This document shows positions 54,650 through 63,494 of a stretch of 64,000 nt of DNA, piece by piece. The stretch is from Crocosphaera sp. UHCC 0190. GTDB taxonomy: Bacteria; Cyanobacteriota; Cyanobacteriia; Cyanobacteriales; Microcystaceae. The stretch is from assembly GCF_034932065.1 (NCBI RefSeq), contig NZ_JAYGHP010000003.1, positions 310,001-374,000 of the forward strand, in the 5' to 3' direction. The position numbers and the translations under genes are program-made. Below the pieces are notes generated by a model. That model was given only the letters and a program-made list of their open reading frames with translations. It did not search any database and was not told the origin of the DNA. Position 1 is the stretch's first letter. The number at the start of each line of letters is the position of its first letter.

Positions 54650-56662
54650 TTATCCTAAAACTGCCTTCGCTTTAGCTAATACATTGTCAACAGTAAAGCC
54701 AAATTTCTCCAGACAGGTTCCACCAGGCGCAGAAGCACCAAAAGTGTCAATACTGACGGTATCACCTTCAGAGCCAACATATTTGTGCCAACCAAAACTG
54801 GCAGCAGCTTCTACTGATAACCGTTTGGTCACAGCTTTAGGAAAAACGGACTCTTTATAAGCAGCATCTTGAGCTTCAAATAACTCCCAAGAAGGCATAG
54901 AAACCACCCGGACTTTCTTACCTTCAGCAGTTAATTTTTCAGCCGCACTCACACAGAGACTTACTTCTGAACCAGTACCCATCAAAATGATATCAGGTGT
55001 CCCCTGACAATCAACAATGGTATAAGCACCCTTGGCAACTCCTTCCATCGAAGTTCCTGGTAAGTTAGGCACATTTTGACGAGTCAAGGCTAATAGACTG
55101 GGTTCGTGTTTTTTAGACTTCTCAATGGCGATTTTATAAGCACCAGAACACTCATTCCCATCCGCCGGACGAAATACGGTTAAATTAGGAATAGCCCGTA
55201 AAGAAGCTAAAGTTTCAATGGGTTGGTGGGTGGGGCCGTCTTCCCCTTGTCCAATAGAGTCATGAGTCATCACCCAAATGGAACCCGCTTGAGACAAAGC
55301 AGACAAACGGATAGCCGCCCGCATATAATCGGTAAAGATTAAGAAGGTAGCACCGTAAGGAATTAAACCAGAACCATGTAACGCCATTCCGTTACAGATA
55401 GCACCCATAGCGTGTTCCCGTACCCCAAAGTGGACGTTACGGTTTTCATAATGTCCTTTTTGGAAATCACCAGAAATTTTCAGTTCTGTTAAGTTAGAGT
55501 GGGTTAAATCAGCCGAACCCCCAATTAATTCTGGTAAAACAGGAGCTAATTTATTCAGACAACCCTCCGAATATTTACGGGTGGGTAGTCCTTTATCTTC
55601 AGGGGTAAAAGTAGGTAATACTTTGTCCCAACCGTCAGGAAGTTTATTGCTCAAATAGCGTTCAAATTCGGCCGCTTCTGCGGGATATTTAGCTTTGTAA
55701 GCCTCAAAAGCTTGATTCCATTCAGCTTCATAAGCAGCACCGCGCTCAATGGCTTTATTCATGTGAGCAAGCACATCTTGAGGCACGACAAAAGGCTCAT
55801 ATTCCCAACCTAAGTTATGACGGGTTAGGGCGGTTTCTTCCGCGCCTAATGCTGCTCCGTGAATACCTGCGGTGTTTTGTTTGTTGGGGGAACCGTAACC
55901 AATCGTTGTGGTTACTTTAATCATGGAAGGCTTATCCGTTACCGCTTTGGCTTCTTCAATGGCTTTAGCGATCGCCGCTAAATCGGTGTTACCATTTTCT
56001 ACATGGAGAACGTGCCAACCATAGGCTTCAAAGCGTTTAGATACATCTTCTGTGAAGGCGACATCAGTCGAGCCGTCAATAGAAATGTGGTTATCATCAT
56101 ACAGGGCGATCAATTTTCCTAAACCCCAATGTCCCGCAATAGAACAGGCTTCACTGGCAACCCCTTCCATGTTGCAGCCATCACCTAAAATTACATAAGT
56201 GTAGTGGTCAACAATAGTAGCATCAGGTTTGTTGAAGGTAGCCGCTAAATGAGCTTCAGCTAAAGCTAAACCGACTCCATTGGCGATCCCTTGTCCTAAA
56301 GGTCCGGTGGTAACTTCTACCCCTTCAGTTTCAAAGTTTTCGGGATGTCCAGGGGTTTTAGATCCCCATTGACGAAATTGTTTAATATCTTCGATGCTGA
56401 CACTATCATAACCAGTTAGATAGAGTAGGGCGTACTGTAACATACAACCATGACCAGCAGACAGAACAAAGCGATCGCGGTTAAACCATTTGGGGTTTTT
56501 GGGATTAAACCGCATGAACTTATCCCACAGGACAAACCCCATCGGAGCCGCTCCCATAGGGAGTCCTGGGTGTCCTGATTTGGATTTTTCTATCGCGTCA
56601 ACGGCTAAAAAGCGAATAGAATTAATACAGAGTTCTTCGAGTGACTGGGTGGCAACAACCAT
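54650..56662 (-). CDS. tkt: Transketolase
   Basis: A thiamine-diphosphate enzyme that transfers two-carbon units in the Calvin cycle and pentose phosphate pathway. The 670-residue protein has all landmarks: [13 protein letters not shown] near 27-39, [31 protein letters not shown] and [13 protein letters not shown] (the TPP and metal motif). The C-terminal part has [19 protein letters not shown] with the catalytic glutamate, and [17 protein letters not shown]. It is full length, ending in a conserved [16 protein letters not shown]. The start is ATG at 56662. It is transcribed alone, with an AT-rich upstream gap of 243 bases. Confidence 0.98.
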   Translation of the reverse strand: MVVATQSLEELCINSIRFLAVDAIEKSKSGHPGLPMGAAPMGFVLWDKFMRFNPKNPKWFNRDRFVLSAGHGCMLQYALLYLTGYDSVSIEDIKQFRQWGSKTPGHPENFETEGVEVTTGPLGQGIANGVGLALAEAHLAATFNKPDATIVDHYTYVILGDGCNMEGVASEACSIAGHWGLGKLIALYDDNHISIDGSTDVAFTEDVSKRFEAYGWHVLHVENGNTDLAAIAKAIEEAKAVTDKPSMIKVTTTIGYGSPNKQNTAGIHGAALGAEETALTRHNLGWEYEPFVVPQDVLAHMNKAIERGAAYEAEWNQAFEAYKAKYPAEAAEFERYLSNKLPDGWDKVLPTFTPEDKGLPTRKYSEGCLNKLAPVLPELIGGSADLTHSNLTELKISGDFQKGHYENRNVHFGVREHAMGAICNGMALHGSGLIPYGATFLIFTDYMRAAIRLSALSQAGSIWVMTHDSIGQGEDGPTHQPIETLASLRAIPNLTVFRPADGNECSGAYKIAIEKSKKHEPSLLALTRQNVPNLPGTSMEGVAKGAYTIVDCQGTPDIILMGTGSEVSLCVSAAEKLTAEGKKVRVVSMPSWELFEAQDAAYKESVFPKAVTKRLSVEAAASFGWHKYVGSEGDTVSIDTFGASAPGGTCLEKFGFTVDNVLAKAKAVLG

Positions 56663-56908
56663 AACTTCTCTTGGAATAAACTACGATAAGACAACAATGG
56701 GTATGGAGTTAAGAACCTGCTAGCGGTAGGCTGCCCCAAGGTTTGTAATTATCATCCCACTCTTGCGTAACGATGGGAAGATATAGTATCAGAATTTTAT
56801 CGAGTAAAGGGTTTGACACTCTTCGTAAAAGTTCTTAATTGAGAATATACCCTAGCCAAATTTCAACGAAATAGGGATAATTTGTTTTAACCAGAATTTT
56901 TAAGGGTG

Positions 56909-57976
56909 ATGAGCAATATATTTAGGGAATATCTCAAAAAAATTGGTAGCGGTGTCCACACAGGAAAAGATTTAACCCGTGCTGAAGCTGCTGATGCCAT
57001 GAAAATGATGTTATTGGCTGAAGCAACCCCCGCCCAAATTGGTGCTTTTTTGATTGTTCATCGTATTAAACGCCCCATCCCTCAAGAATTAGCAGGAATG
57101 CTCGATACTTATGATGAATTAGGGCCAAAACTAAACATTGATAACCTTACCTTTGATTATCCTGTCACCGTTTTAGGAACTCCCTATGATGGGCGATCGC
57201 GCACTGCTCCAGTCACGACTATCACCGCCCTTATTTTGGCCACCGCAGGGGTTCCGGTAATCCTCCATGGAGGTGATCGGATGCCAACCAAATATGGATT
57301 GCCTTTAATTACCATCTGGCAAGGGTTAGGGGTTGATTTTTCCCAGTTATCTCTCACCGATAGTCAACAACTCTTAGAAAAAACTGGACTGACTTTTATC
57401 TATTTACCCCGTCATTTTCCCCTAGCTAATCAATTAGTAGCCTATCGGGAGCAAATTGGCAAACGGCCCCCCTTAGCTACCTTAGAATTGATGTGGGCAC
57501 CCTGTTCGAGTAATCAGGTTCATATTGTGTCGGGGTTTGTTCATCCCCCGACAGAAACCTTCTTTCGGGAAACCTTTCAACTAAGAGATTTTGCCAATTT
57601 TACTACCGTTAAAGGATTAGAAGGCAGTTGTGATCTGCCTCAAAGTCGTACTGCAATTATTGGTATCAATCAACCCGATAGGGAACCCCAATGGGAGCGG
57701 CTCCATCTTCATCCCCAGGATTATCATTTGGGGGGCAAAGATATTCCCTTGATCTCTGCGGCCCAACTTATTGACCAAATGCAGCAAATCTTACAAGGTA
57801 CACCTAATGATATGATGAATTTGGCTATTTATAATGGTGGCTTTTATCTCTGGCGTTGTGGTGTTTGTCAGGATTTATCTACTGCATTGACTCAAGCAAA
57901 AACCCTCTTAACCGAAGGACAAGTGGCTCAAAAATTACAAGAAATCTCAGCATCAGTAACGCTTCATCGCTCGTGA
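56909..57976 (+). CDS. Anthranilate phosphoribosyltransferase-like protein (TrpD2/YbiB type)
   Basis: A 355-residue member of the glycosyltransferase family 3 group related to TrpD. The N-terminal helical part (LTRAEAADAMKMMLLAEATPAQIGAFLIVHRIKRPIPQELAGM) is the typical TrpD regulatory fold. Features of true TrpD, such as the GTGGD loop, are replaced by VLGTPYDGRSRTAPVTT and HGGDRMPTKYGLP. This fits the YbiB/TrpD2 paralogues, which bind nucleic acid or act on unknown substrates rather than making tryptophan. ATG at 56909 follows a GTG at 56906. Its last 24 bases overlap the 3' end of smpB on the other strand. Confidence 0.85.
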   Translation: MSNIFREYLKKIGSGVHTGKDLTRAEAADAMKMMLLAEATPAQIGAFLIVHRIKRPIPQELAGMLDTYDELGPKLNIDNLTFDYPVTVLGTPYDGRSRTAPVTTITALILATAGVPVILHGGDRMPTKYGLPLITIWQGLGVDFSQLSLTDSQQLLEKTGLTFIYLPRHFPLANQLVAYREQIGKRPPLATLELMWAPCSSNQVHIVSGFVHPPTETFFRETFQLRDFANFTTVKGLEGSCDLPQSRTAIIGINQPDREPQWERLHLHPQDYHLGGKDIPLISAAQLIDQMQQILQGTPNDMMNLAIYNGGFYLWRCGVCQDLSTALTQAKTLLTEGQVAQKLQEISASVTLHRS

Positions 57977-58420
57977 GATATCTCGATCATCCTGGCGACG
58001 TTTCAGGGTTTCCCGTTTATCATGAAGTTTTTTGCCTCTGGCCAGTCCAAGGCTAACTTTTACCAGACTTCCCTTGAGATACATTTTCAGGGGAACCAAC
58101 GTTAAGCCTTTTTGCTCGATTTGTCCAATAAGTTGATTAATTTGCTTGCGATGTAGCAATAACTTCCGACTGCGGCGCGGATCATGATTAAAATATTGAC
58201 TGCTGGCTTGATAGGGGGAAATATGAACATTAAGTAACCAGGCTTCCCCATTGCGGATTAAAGCATAGCCATCGGCTAGGTTAACTTTTCCGGCACGAAT
58301 TGACTTAACTTCTGTCCCTACGAGTTCAATACCCGCTTCATAAGTCTCTAAAATCTCGTAGAGAAAGCGGGCTTTGCGATTATCACTAACAATTTTGACG
58401 GCTTGATCTTGATTTCCCAT
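57953..58420 (-). CDS. smpB: tmRNA-binding protein SmpB
   Basis: SmpB brings tmRNA (SsrA) to stalled ribosomes and frees them by trans-translation. The 155-residue protein shows DNRKARFLYEILETYEAGIELVGTEVKSIRAGKVNLADGYALI at the N-terminus. ISPYQ and DPRRSRKLLLHRKQI follow, with GLTLVPLKMYLKGSLVKVSLGLARGKKLHDKRE and the basic tail DRDISRAMKRY that acts in the mRNA channel. All are conserved. The length is normal. It overlaps the convergent TrpD-like gene by 24 bases. Confidence 0.97.
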   Translation of the reverse strand: MGNQDQAVKIVSDNRKARFLYEILETYEAGIELVGTEVKSIRAGKVNLADGYALIRNGEAWLLNVHISPYQASSQYFNHDPRRSRKLLLHRKQINQLIGQIEQKGLTLVPLKMYLKGSLVKVSLGLARGKKLHDKRETLKRRQDDRDISRAMKRY

Positions 58421-58523
58421 AGCCTTTCTAGGATAACATCTTTCTCCGGTAGAAGCAACCGCTATGGTTGCCTGCTAGAGATGTAAATATTTGGGCTGCC
58501 ATTTCACTGGAATAAACAGAGCC

Positions 58524-58555
58524 AAAAAAAGGGTTAACCGACGACTGGTTAACCC
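58524..58555 (-). terminator. Rho-independent terminator after ycf35
   Basis: Perfect arms GGGTTAACC and GGTTAACCC around a 7-base loop. Read on the minus strand the hairpin is followed by seven T residues. It lies 27 bases beyond the ycf35 stop and upstream of smpB. Confidence 0.9.
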
Positions 58556-58581
58556 CTAAGCTTGGGAACGCGCGCTAAATC

Positions 58582-58935
58582 TTAGTTGTGAAGAACTAAA
58601 TTGATATTAGCTTTCTCAAGATTACGCAGCTTAACTTCCGCTAAGGTCTTGTTAACTGCATACTTTTGGTTGATGGAATTGATTAATTCAGTTTGGTTGT
58701 GCTTCTTAGCAACACCCCAAAGGTCAGCAATCAGGTCAAAACTACCATCACTATTGCGAGACCAACCGAGATCATATTCGCCATCAAGAACAGCTACGAT
58801 ATCAGAACGAACGCGCTGACCGTTATAACCTCTTACATCAGCATCGGTCTTCACGAAAATACCAAGATCCCGTAAAGAAGCTTTTAAAATTTCAGCATCT
58901 GTAATTTTGGTGCGCAGAGTGCTAAAGTGTGACAT
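58582..58935 (-). CDS. ycf35: Ycf35 (DUF1257) protein
   Basis: A 117-residue protein conserved in cyanobacteria and in red-algal and other plastids, with no known biochemical function. It begins MSHFSTLRTKITDAEILKASL and continues with VRGYNGQRVRSDIVAVLDGEYDLGWSRNSDGSFDLIADLWGV. It ends KTLAEVKLRNLEKANINLVLHN, the usual DUF1257 pattern. A strong ribosome-binding site (GGAGGAAA on the coding strand) precedes the ATG. It is downstream of ycf46 on the same strand, with a 137-base gap containing a hairpin, and is closed by a strong terminator. Confidence 0.92.
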   Translation of the reverse strand: MSHFSTLRTKITDAEILKASLRDLGIFVKTDADVRGYNGQRVRSDIVAVLDGEYDLGWSRNSDGSFDLIADLWGVAKKHNQTELINSINQKYAVNKTLAEVKLRNLEKANINLVLHN

Positions 58936-58991
58936 TTTCGATTTCCTCCAGTAGAACAGAAGTCAACAACAACAATTTAGGGTTTGAATTT

Positions 58992-59011
58992 GCCGTTTTA
59001 ATATAAACGGC
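58992..59011. promoter_or_regulatory. Hairpin between ycf46 and ycf35
   Basis: Arms GCCGTTT and AAACGGC surround a 6-base loop in the leader of ycf35. There is no T-run on the minus strand, so it may be a leader or processing structure rather than a terminator. Confidence 0.4.
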
Positions 59012-59072
59012 TCTTGATATGCTGCTAGCTCATTGCTAGCCTTTCCACCTGTTGGGAGCAGGCGAAAGCTTG

Positions 59073-60581
59073 TTAGAACTCCAATCGCTGGTATTCAGCG
59101 ACGGAGGCTGAGGCAGGTCGCGCTCTTTGCCGCGCCCAGTCCCGAAGGGCTGTTACCTGTTCAGTCATGGTGCGAGACAGGGGTAAGGTGGATTTAATGG
59201 CAGCAATAATGTCTAGCTGCGTAAACTCCCTATCCTGAGCAAAGGCCTCATACATCGCAGCGATGATTCCTTGCTCGATCTCAGCACCGGAAAATCCATC
59301 AGAAACCTTAGCTAACTGCTCAATATCGAAGCGAGCAATGTCTGAGCGACGCTTGCTAAGGTGAATATTAAAAATTGCTTGACGCTCTTCCAAGTCGGGC
59401 AAATCTACAAAAAAGATTTCATCAAATCGCCCTTTGCGTAAAAACTCTCCTGGTAAACGCTCCACACGGTTGGCCGTAGCCATAACAAACACAGGGGAGG
59501 TTTTTTCCTGCATCCAGGTTAGGAAAGAGCCAAAAATCCGGCTAGAAGTCCCGCCATCAGAGTCCGCAGAACCCGCACTCCCGGCAAAGGCTTTGTCTAG
59601 TTCATCAATGAAGAGGATAACTGGTGAAATTGATTCGGCGGTCTTCAGGGCGTTTCTTAAGTTTGCCTCGGAACGACCGACGGCTGAATCATAAACTCTA
59701 CCTAAGTCCAGGCGTAGTAAGGGTAGTCCCCATAAACGGGCGGTGGTTTTGGCAATCAGGGATTTTCCACAACCAGGAACCCCCAAAATTAACATCCCTT
59801 TGGGTTGGGGTAAACCGTATTCTCTCGCTCTTTCGGTGAAGGCATCGGAACGCTGTTTTAACCATTTCTTGAGTTCTTCTAGACCCCCAACCGAGTTTAG
59901 GGTTTCGTCTTCTTCAATGTAGTCTAAAACGCCGTTGCGCCGAATTTGCTGCTTTTTCTCCGATAGAACTATATCGACTTCCTCTTCCGTTAAACGACCT
60001 GCTTTAACGTAAGCTTTACGATAAACTTTTTCCGCTTCGTCTTTGGTGAGTCCCAGGGTCGCTTTGAGGAGTTTTTCACGGGCTTCTGTGGTGATCCGAC
60101 GACTCTTGGTTTGATCCAGTTGACGAGATAATACTTGATTGAGTTCGCTTAAGTCGGGAAAAGGAAAGTCTAAAACAACGATATCTTTTTCGAGTTCAAT
60201 GGGAATCTGTTGCAGGGGAGAAATTAAGATAATCGTTTTTTCTGTCCCTCTTAAGCTGATAATGGCATCCCTTAAAGACCTTGTGACGTTGGCATCCGCA
60301 ATAAAAGGATGCAAGTCCTTAAAGATAAAAATTCCCGCTTCCTTTTCTCGCATCACCCAGCCAATGGCGGGTTCTGCATGAACGGTGTTATGTTGGGTCG
60401 TATTGCCAGGTTGACCATACTCCACCATCCCATGAGTAACAGTCCAAGAAAAAATACGCCGCTGCTTACTATATTGTTGTGCGATTCTGGCGATCGCCTG
60501 TTCCGCTCTTTCTTCTTCCGATGTAACTAGGTATATTAAAGGATACTGAGCCTGTATGAGTATGTTTAACTCTTCTTTCAT
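59073..60581 (-). CDS. ycf46: AAA+ ATPase Ycf46
   Basis: A 502-residue AAA+ protein conserved in cyanobacteria and some plastids. It is reported to matter for photosynthesis or CO2 utilisation, but its activity is not defined. The N-terminal half (IYLVTSEEERAEQAIARIAQQ) is a degenerate P-loop-like domain. The AAA domain has Walker A GVPGCGKS near 267-274, Walker B VILFIDELDKAF, a second-region LTWMQEKTSPVFVMATANRVERLPGEFLRKGRFDEIFF, and arginine fingers. The C-terminal helical lid includes FSGAEIEQGIIAAMYEAF. It follows an RHH protein on the same strand after 36 bases. Confidence 0.93.
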   Translation of the reverse strand: MKEELNILIQAQYPLIYLVTSEEERAEQAIARIAQQYSKQRRIFSWTVTHGMVEYGQPGNTTQHNTVHAEPAIGWVMREKEAGIFIFKDLHPFIADANVTRSLRDAIISLRGTEKTIILISPLQQIPIELEKDIVVLDFPFPDLSELNQVLSRQLDQTKSRRITTEAREKLLKATLGLTKDEAEKVYRKAYVKAGRLTEEEVDIVLSEKKQQIRRNGVLDYIEEDETLNSVGGLEELKKWLKQRSDAFTERAREYGLPQPKGMLILGVPGCGKSLIAKTTARLWGLPLLRLDLGRVYDSAVGRSEANLRNALKTAESISPVILFIDELDKAFAGSAGSADSDGGTSSRIFGSFLTWMQEKTSPVFVMATANRVERLPGEFLRKGRFDEIFFVDLPDLEERQAIFNIHLSKRRSDIARFDIEQLAKVSDGFSGAEIEQGIIAAMYEAFAQDREFTQLDIIAAIKSTLPLSRTMTEQVTALRDWARQRARPASASVAEYQRLEF

Positions 60582-60617
60582 GGCATCGACCTAATAATTA
60601 TTGAACGGTAAAGCAAC

Positions 60618-60968
60618 TTAGCAGGGAACTAAGGCTTCTTCCCCAGAAACTTGGACGGTTGCCTGCACTGTCTCCCTGACATCCAGGGGAAATTCATCCG
60701 TGAGAACACTGGGTTGATTTTTGAGGGAGGCCATCTGTCCGTCTCGCATTACCATGGCGGCTTCGCATTCTGGACAAATATGAACTTGATGGGTTTTCCC
60801 ATAAGCGGCGGCTTCCACTTCTTCTACCTTATCAGGGTATTTTAAATAGAACCCGATCGCCTTTTCGACAAGGGCCGACATCGAGTCTTCGTCAATTGCA
60901 GCTCTAATTTTAAGCTGTCGGTGAATTCCAGGGGGGAGATATAGTGTGACTTTTTGCTTGTCTTGCAT
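60618..60968 (-). CDS. Ribbon-helix-helix protein with C-x2-C motif
   Basis: A 116-residue protein. The first 45 residues form a CopG/Arc-like ribbon-helix-helix: VTLYLPPGIHRQLKIRAAIDEDSMSALVEKAIGFYL, the strand and two helices expected for a DNA-binding dimer. The middle has CPEC (residues about 75-78), a possible metal or redox site. The rest (VLTDEFPLDVRETVQATVQVSGEEALVPC) is beta-like with a terminal cysteine. It may regulate the following ycf46 (36 bases downstream) or its own expression. I know no characterised homologue. Upstream, 60969-61137 contains repeated TAACA/TGTTA elements but no gene. Confidence 0.75.
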   Translation of the reverse strand: MQDKQKVTLYLPPGIHRQLKIRAAIDEDSMSALVEKAIGFYLKYPDKVEEVEAAAYGKTHQVHICPECEAAMVMRDGQMASLKNQPSVLTDEFPLDVRETVQATVQVSGEEALVPC

Positions 60969-61137
60969 ATCACTCTAGCTGAGGTTACCCAGGTATGTGC
61001 TTTTACTTTAACGAGTTTCTTTTTGGCTGTCAAGCTGTTAAGCCAGTATGACAGTAATATTGTAACATTACTTAACAAACCAAGGAATGAAAGCTTCCTG
61101 TCCTAAACTAAATTGGTAATTATATTGATCAAAAGTA

Positions 61138-61557
61138 ATGGCGTATTATCAACAAGCAATGGTAATTCAGACGAGAGGCAAAGATTTTCACCTTATTACC
61201 CGTGAAGTCGAGGGAATTGTGGCTAAATCTGGAATTGAAATGGGATTATGCACGATTTTTGTCCGTCATACCTCAGCGTCATTAATCATTCAAGAGAATG
61301 CTGATCCGGATGTTTTAAGGGACTTATCGAGTTTTTTGGCGAAGTTAGTGCCGGAAGATTCCCGACTTTATATACATACAACAGAAGGGCCAGATGATAT
61401 GCCGGCCCATATTCGTTCAGCCTTGACAAAAACCTCAGAACAGATCCCCATTGCTCGCGGTAGATTATTATTAGGAACATGGCAAGGAATTTATCTCTGG
61501 GAACATCGTCAGAGGAGTCATCAAAGGGAAGTAATTATACATATTAATGGAGAATAA
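61138..61557 (+). CDS. YjbQ/UPF0047 family protein (secondary thiamine-phosphate synthase type)
   Basis: A 139-residue protein of the widespread YjbQ family, whose E. coli member has weak thiamine-phosphate synthase activity. The fold is a small alpha/beta trimer. Motifs are the N-terminal ITREVEGIVAKSGIEMGLCTIFVRHTSASLIIQENADPDVLRDL, with His43-Thr44-Ser45-Ala46-Ser47. TTEGPDDMPAHIRSALTKTSEQIPIARGRLLLGTWQGIYLWEHR ends the protein with a histidine- and arginine-rich site. The in vivo role is uncertain. It is followed 60 bases later by a PfkB sugar kinase on the same strand. Confidence 0.93.
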   Translation: MAYYQQAMVIQTRGKDFHLITREVEGIVAKSGIEMGLCTIFVRHTSASLIIQENADPDVLRDLSSFLAKLVPEDSRLYIHTTEGPDDMPAHIRSALTKTSEQIPIARGRLLLGTWQGIYLWEHRQRSHQREVIIHINGE

Positions 61558-61617
61558 TTAGGCAGAGATGTGTTAGGAATATAGAAAAATATTATTGTTT
61601 GTCGTGATCTTACTCAG

Positions 61618-62601
61618 ATGATTTCTGACCCTCAAATACTTTGTTTAGGTGAAATTCTCTTTGACTGTCTTGCGGATCAATTAGGCAAAGAATTAGTTGA
61701 TGTTACCTCATGGACAGCTTATGCCGGGGGTGCGCCAGCCAATGTAGCTTGTGCTTTAACTAAATTAGGAACCCAGGCTGCATTTATCGGATGTCTTGGA
61801 CAAGATAAACCAGGAAACGAGTTAGTTTCTCTCTTGGAAAAAACCGAGATCAACATAACAGGAATTCAAAGGCATTCTACCGCCCCAACTAGAAAGGTTT
61901 ATGTGACTCGTTCCCTAAAGGGAGAGAGAAATTTTGCGGGTTTTGGTCAGATTGAAACCCATAAGTTTGCTGATACCCAACTCTTAGCCAAAAACTTACC
62001 AGAATCTATTTTTATCAATGCCAAATATTTAGTCATTGGTACCCTCTTACTCGCCTATCCCAACAGTAAACAAGCTCTTGAAAAAGCTCTAGAACTGGCG
62101 AAAAAGCATCGGGTTAGCATTTTTGTCGATATTAACTGGCGACCAATGTTCTGGGAGGATTTAGAAGCGGCCCAACCCTTAATCATGTCCCTATTACACC
62201 AATCGGATTTTCTCAAATGTTCTCAGGAAGAGGCACAATGGTTATTGAACACAGAAACTCCCCAAAAGATTGCCCAATATTTTCCTAATCTTCAAGGCAT
62301 ATTAGTAACGGCAGGAGAAAAAGGTTGTAATTATTACTTAGGCAAAAATCAAGGACAAATAGACACATTTCCTGTAAAGGTTATCGATACCACTGGGGCC
62401 GGAGATAGTTTTGTCGCGGGGTTTCTTCATCAAAGCTGTTTAAAGGGTGATCTGCTTTTAAGTGACCCCAAAATAGCGAGAGAAGCGATCATCTATGCCA
62501 GTGCTGTTGGGGCATTAACGACGACGCAACCAGGGGCGATCGCGGCTCAACCGACTGGGGAAGAAGTTAGCCTCTTTTTAACCCAGAATCAGCAAGGATA
62601 A
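61618..62601 (+). CDS. PfkB family carbohydrate kinase (fructokinase-like)
   Basis: A 327-residue ribokinase-fold sugar kinase. PfkB signature 1 is seen in AYAGGAPANVACALTKLGTQAAFIGCLGQDKPGNEL (residues about 36-71). Signature 2 is VIDTTGAGDSFVAGFL near residues 254-268, with the catalytic aspartate in GAGDSF. SDFLKCSQEEAQWLL and ILVTAGEKGCNYYLG support the ATP site. The nearest named activity is fructokinase, by the WRPMFWED and DVTSWTAYAGGAPAN segments; the true substrate is not proven. HIP1 octamers occur near its end. It may be co-transcribed with the YjbQ gene. Confidence 0.88.
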   Translation: MISDPQILCLGEILFDCLADQLGKELVDVTSWTAYAGGAPANVACALTKLGTQAAFIGCLGQDKPGNELVSLLEKTEINITGIQRHSTAPTRKVYVTRSLKGERNFAGFGQIETHKFADTQLLAKNLPESIFINAKYLVIGTLLLAYPNSKQALEKALELAKKHRVSIFVDINWRPMFWEDLEAAQPLIMSLLHQSDFLKCSQEEAQWLLNTETPQKIAQYFPNLQGILVTAGEKGCNYYLGKNQGQIDTFPVKVIDTTGAGDSFVAGFLHQSCLKGDLLLSDPKIAREAIIYASAVGALTTTQPGAIAAQPTGEEVSLFLTQNQQG

Positions 62602-62685
62602 TGGCCTCAAGTCCCACTCTATGTAAGAATAGAAAGGTTGCTTATCATCCCTTGATAGAGTCGAGTGGAGAATTATAGAGAGTTA

Positions 62686-62934
62686 ATGAATATGAAAGTT
62701 GGCGATCGCGTCCGTATTAAAGAATCGGTGATTGTTTACCATCATCCTGAACATAAAAAAGAGCCATTTGACCTCAAGGGAATGGAAGGAGAAATCATGG
62801 ATATTGTGACCAACTGGCAAGGTAGACCAGTCAGTGCCAATTTACCTATCTTAGTGAAATTTGAAAAACGATTTCGGGCCCATTTTCGAGATCATGAAGT
62901 AGAAGTCATGGAAACAATGGAAACAGTTGAATAG
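62686..62934 (+). CDS. ftrV: Ferredoxin-thioredoxin reductase variable (alpha) chain FtrV
   Basis: The small structural subunit of ferredoxin-thioredoxin reductase, which passes electrons from ferredoxin to thioredoxins in the light. The 82-residue product is a small SH3-like barrel: KVGDRVRIKESVIVYHHPEHKKEPFDLKGMEGEIMDIV, then NLPILVKFEKRFRAHFRDHEVEVME. I chose ATG at 62686, which has AGAGAG upstream; a GTG at 62665 would add seven residues. The catalytic subunit ftrC is not in the window, as is usual. A hairpin follows the stop. Confidence 0.92.
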   Translation: MNMKVGDRVRIKESVIVYHHPEHKKEPFDLKGMEGEIMDIVTNWQGRPVSANLPILVKFEKRFRAHFRDHEVEVMETMETVE

Positions 62935-62959
62935 TTTTTTTCCAGTGAGAGGTTCAGGA

Positions 62960-62980
62960 GAGAGAATTAAAAATTCTCTC
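62960..62980. terminator. Probable bidirectional terminator hairpin
   Basis: Arms GAGAGAATT and AATTCTCTC around three bases, between the convergent ftrV and anti-sigma kinase genes. No long T-run follows on either strand, so efficiency is uncertain. Confidence 0.55.
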
Positions 62981-63011
62981 AAACTGATAGCCAAGCATTA
63001 AATGGCTGAGA

Positions 63012-63494
63012 TTATTGGATATTAATTAACTTACGCATGACTAAACAATTCCGTTGATTTTCAATCCTAATGTAGTCCAACTCATCGGTTAATTCTTGCA
63101 TAAAAAAGAGACCGCGATCGCTTTCTTTATCCAAGGGGTTTCCTTGTTTTTTCTGTAATTCTGCTAATTTTTCCTGTAAATCAAAAGGTGGCCCCACATT
63201 CCAAATTTGCATTTCTATCCAATCTAAATAGAAGTAAATCTCTAAAATAATGGGGATAAGAGGGGATAAATCTTGATGGGCATAATTGACAGTATTAGTA
63301 AAGCCTTCCGCTAAGGCGAGTTTACATTCCCATAAAGACTTTGTCGGTAAATAAGGTTTAGCAATGCTCTCAAACCACAGTAAAACTTCCTCCAATGCTT
63401 CCATTTTAGTCCTGACCGAGAGGCTAAATTGTTTAATTAATTCATTGTTGTGATTTTTGTTTTCAAACAGCACCACTATTTTTATGGAATACAA
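63012..63494 (-). CDS. Anti-sigma regulatory factor (RsbW-like histidine kinase-type ATPase)
   Basis: A 160-residue GHKL-type Ser/Thr kinase of the RsbW/SpoIIAB group, which binds sigma factors or phosphorylates anti-sigma antagonists. The N box is seen in CKLALAEGFTNTVNYAHQD (residues about 62-80, with the asparagine that holds magnesium). The G1 box appears in QIWNVGPPFD, and the ATP lid in DKESDRGLFFMQELTDELDY. All ATP-site blocks are present. It overlaps the upstream sugar transferase by about 32 bases on the same strand, so translation is coupled. Its partner STAS or PP2C protein is not in the window. Confidence 0.9.
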   Translation of the reverse strand: MYSIKIVVLFENKNHNNELIKQFSLSVRTKMEALEEVLLWFESIAKPYLPTKSLWECKLALAEGFTNTVNYAHQDLSPLIPIILEIYFYLDWIEMQIWNVGPPFDLQEKLAELQKKQGNPLDKESDRGLFFMQELTDELDYIRIENQRNCLVMRKLINIQ

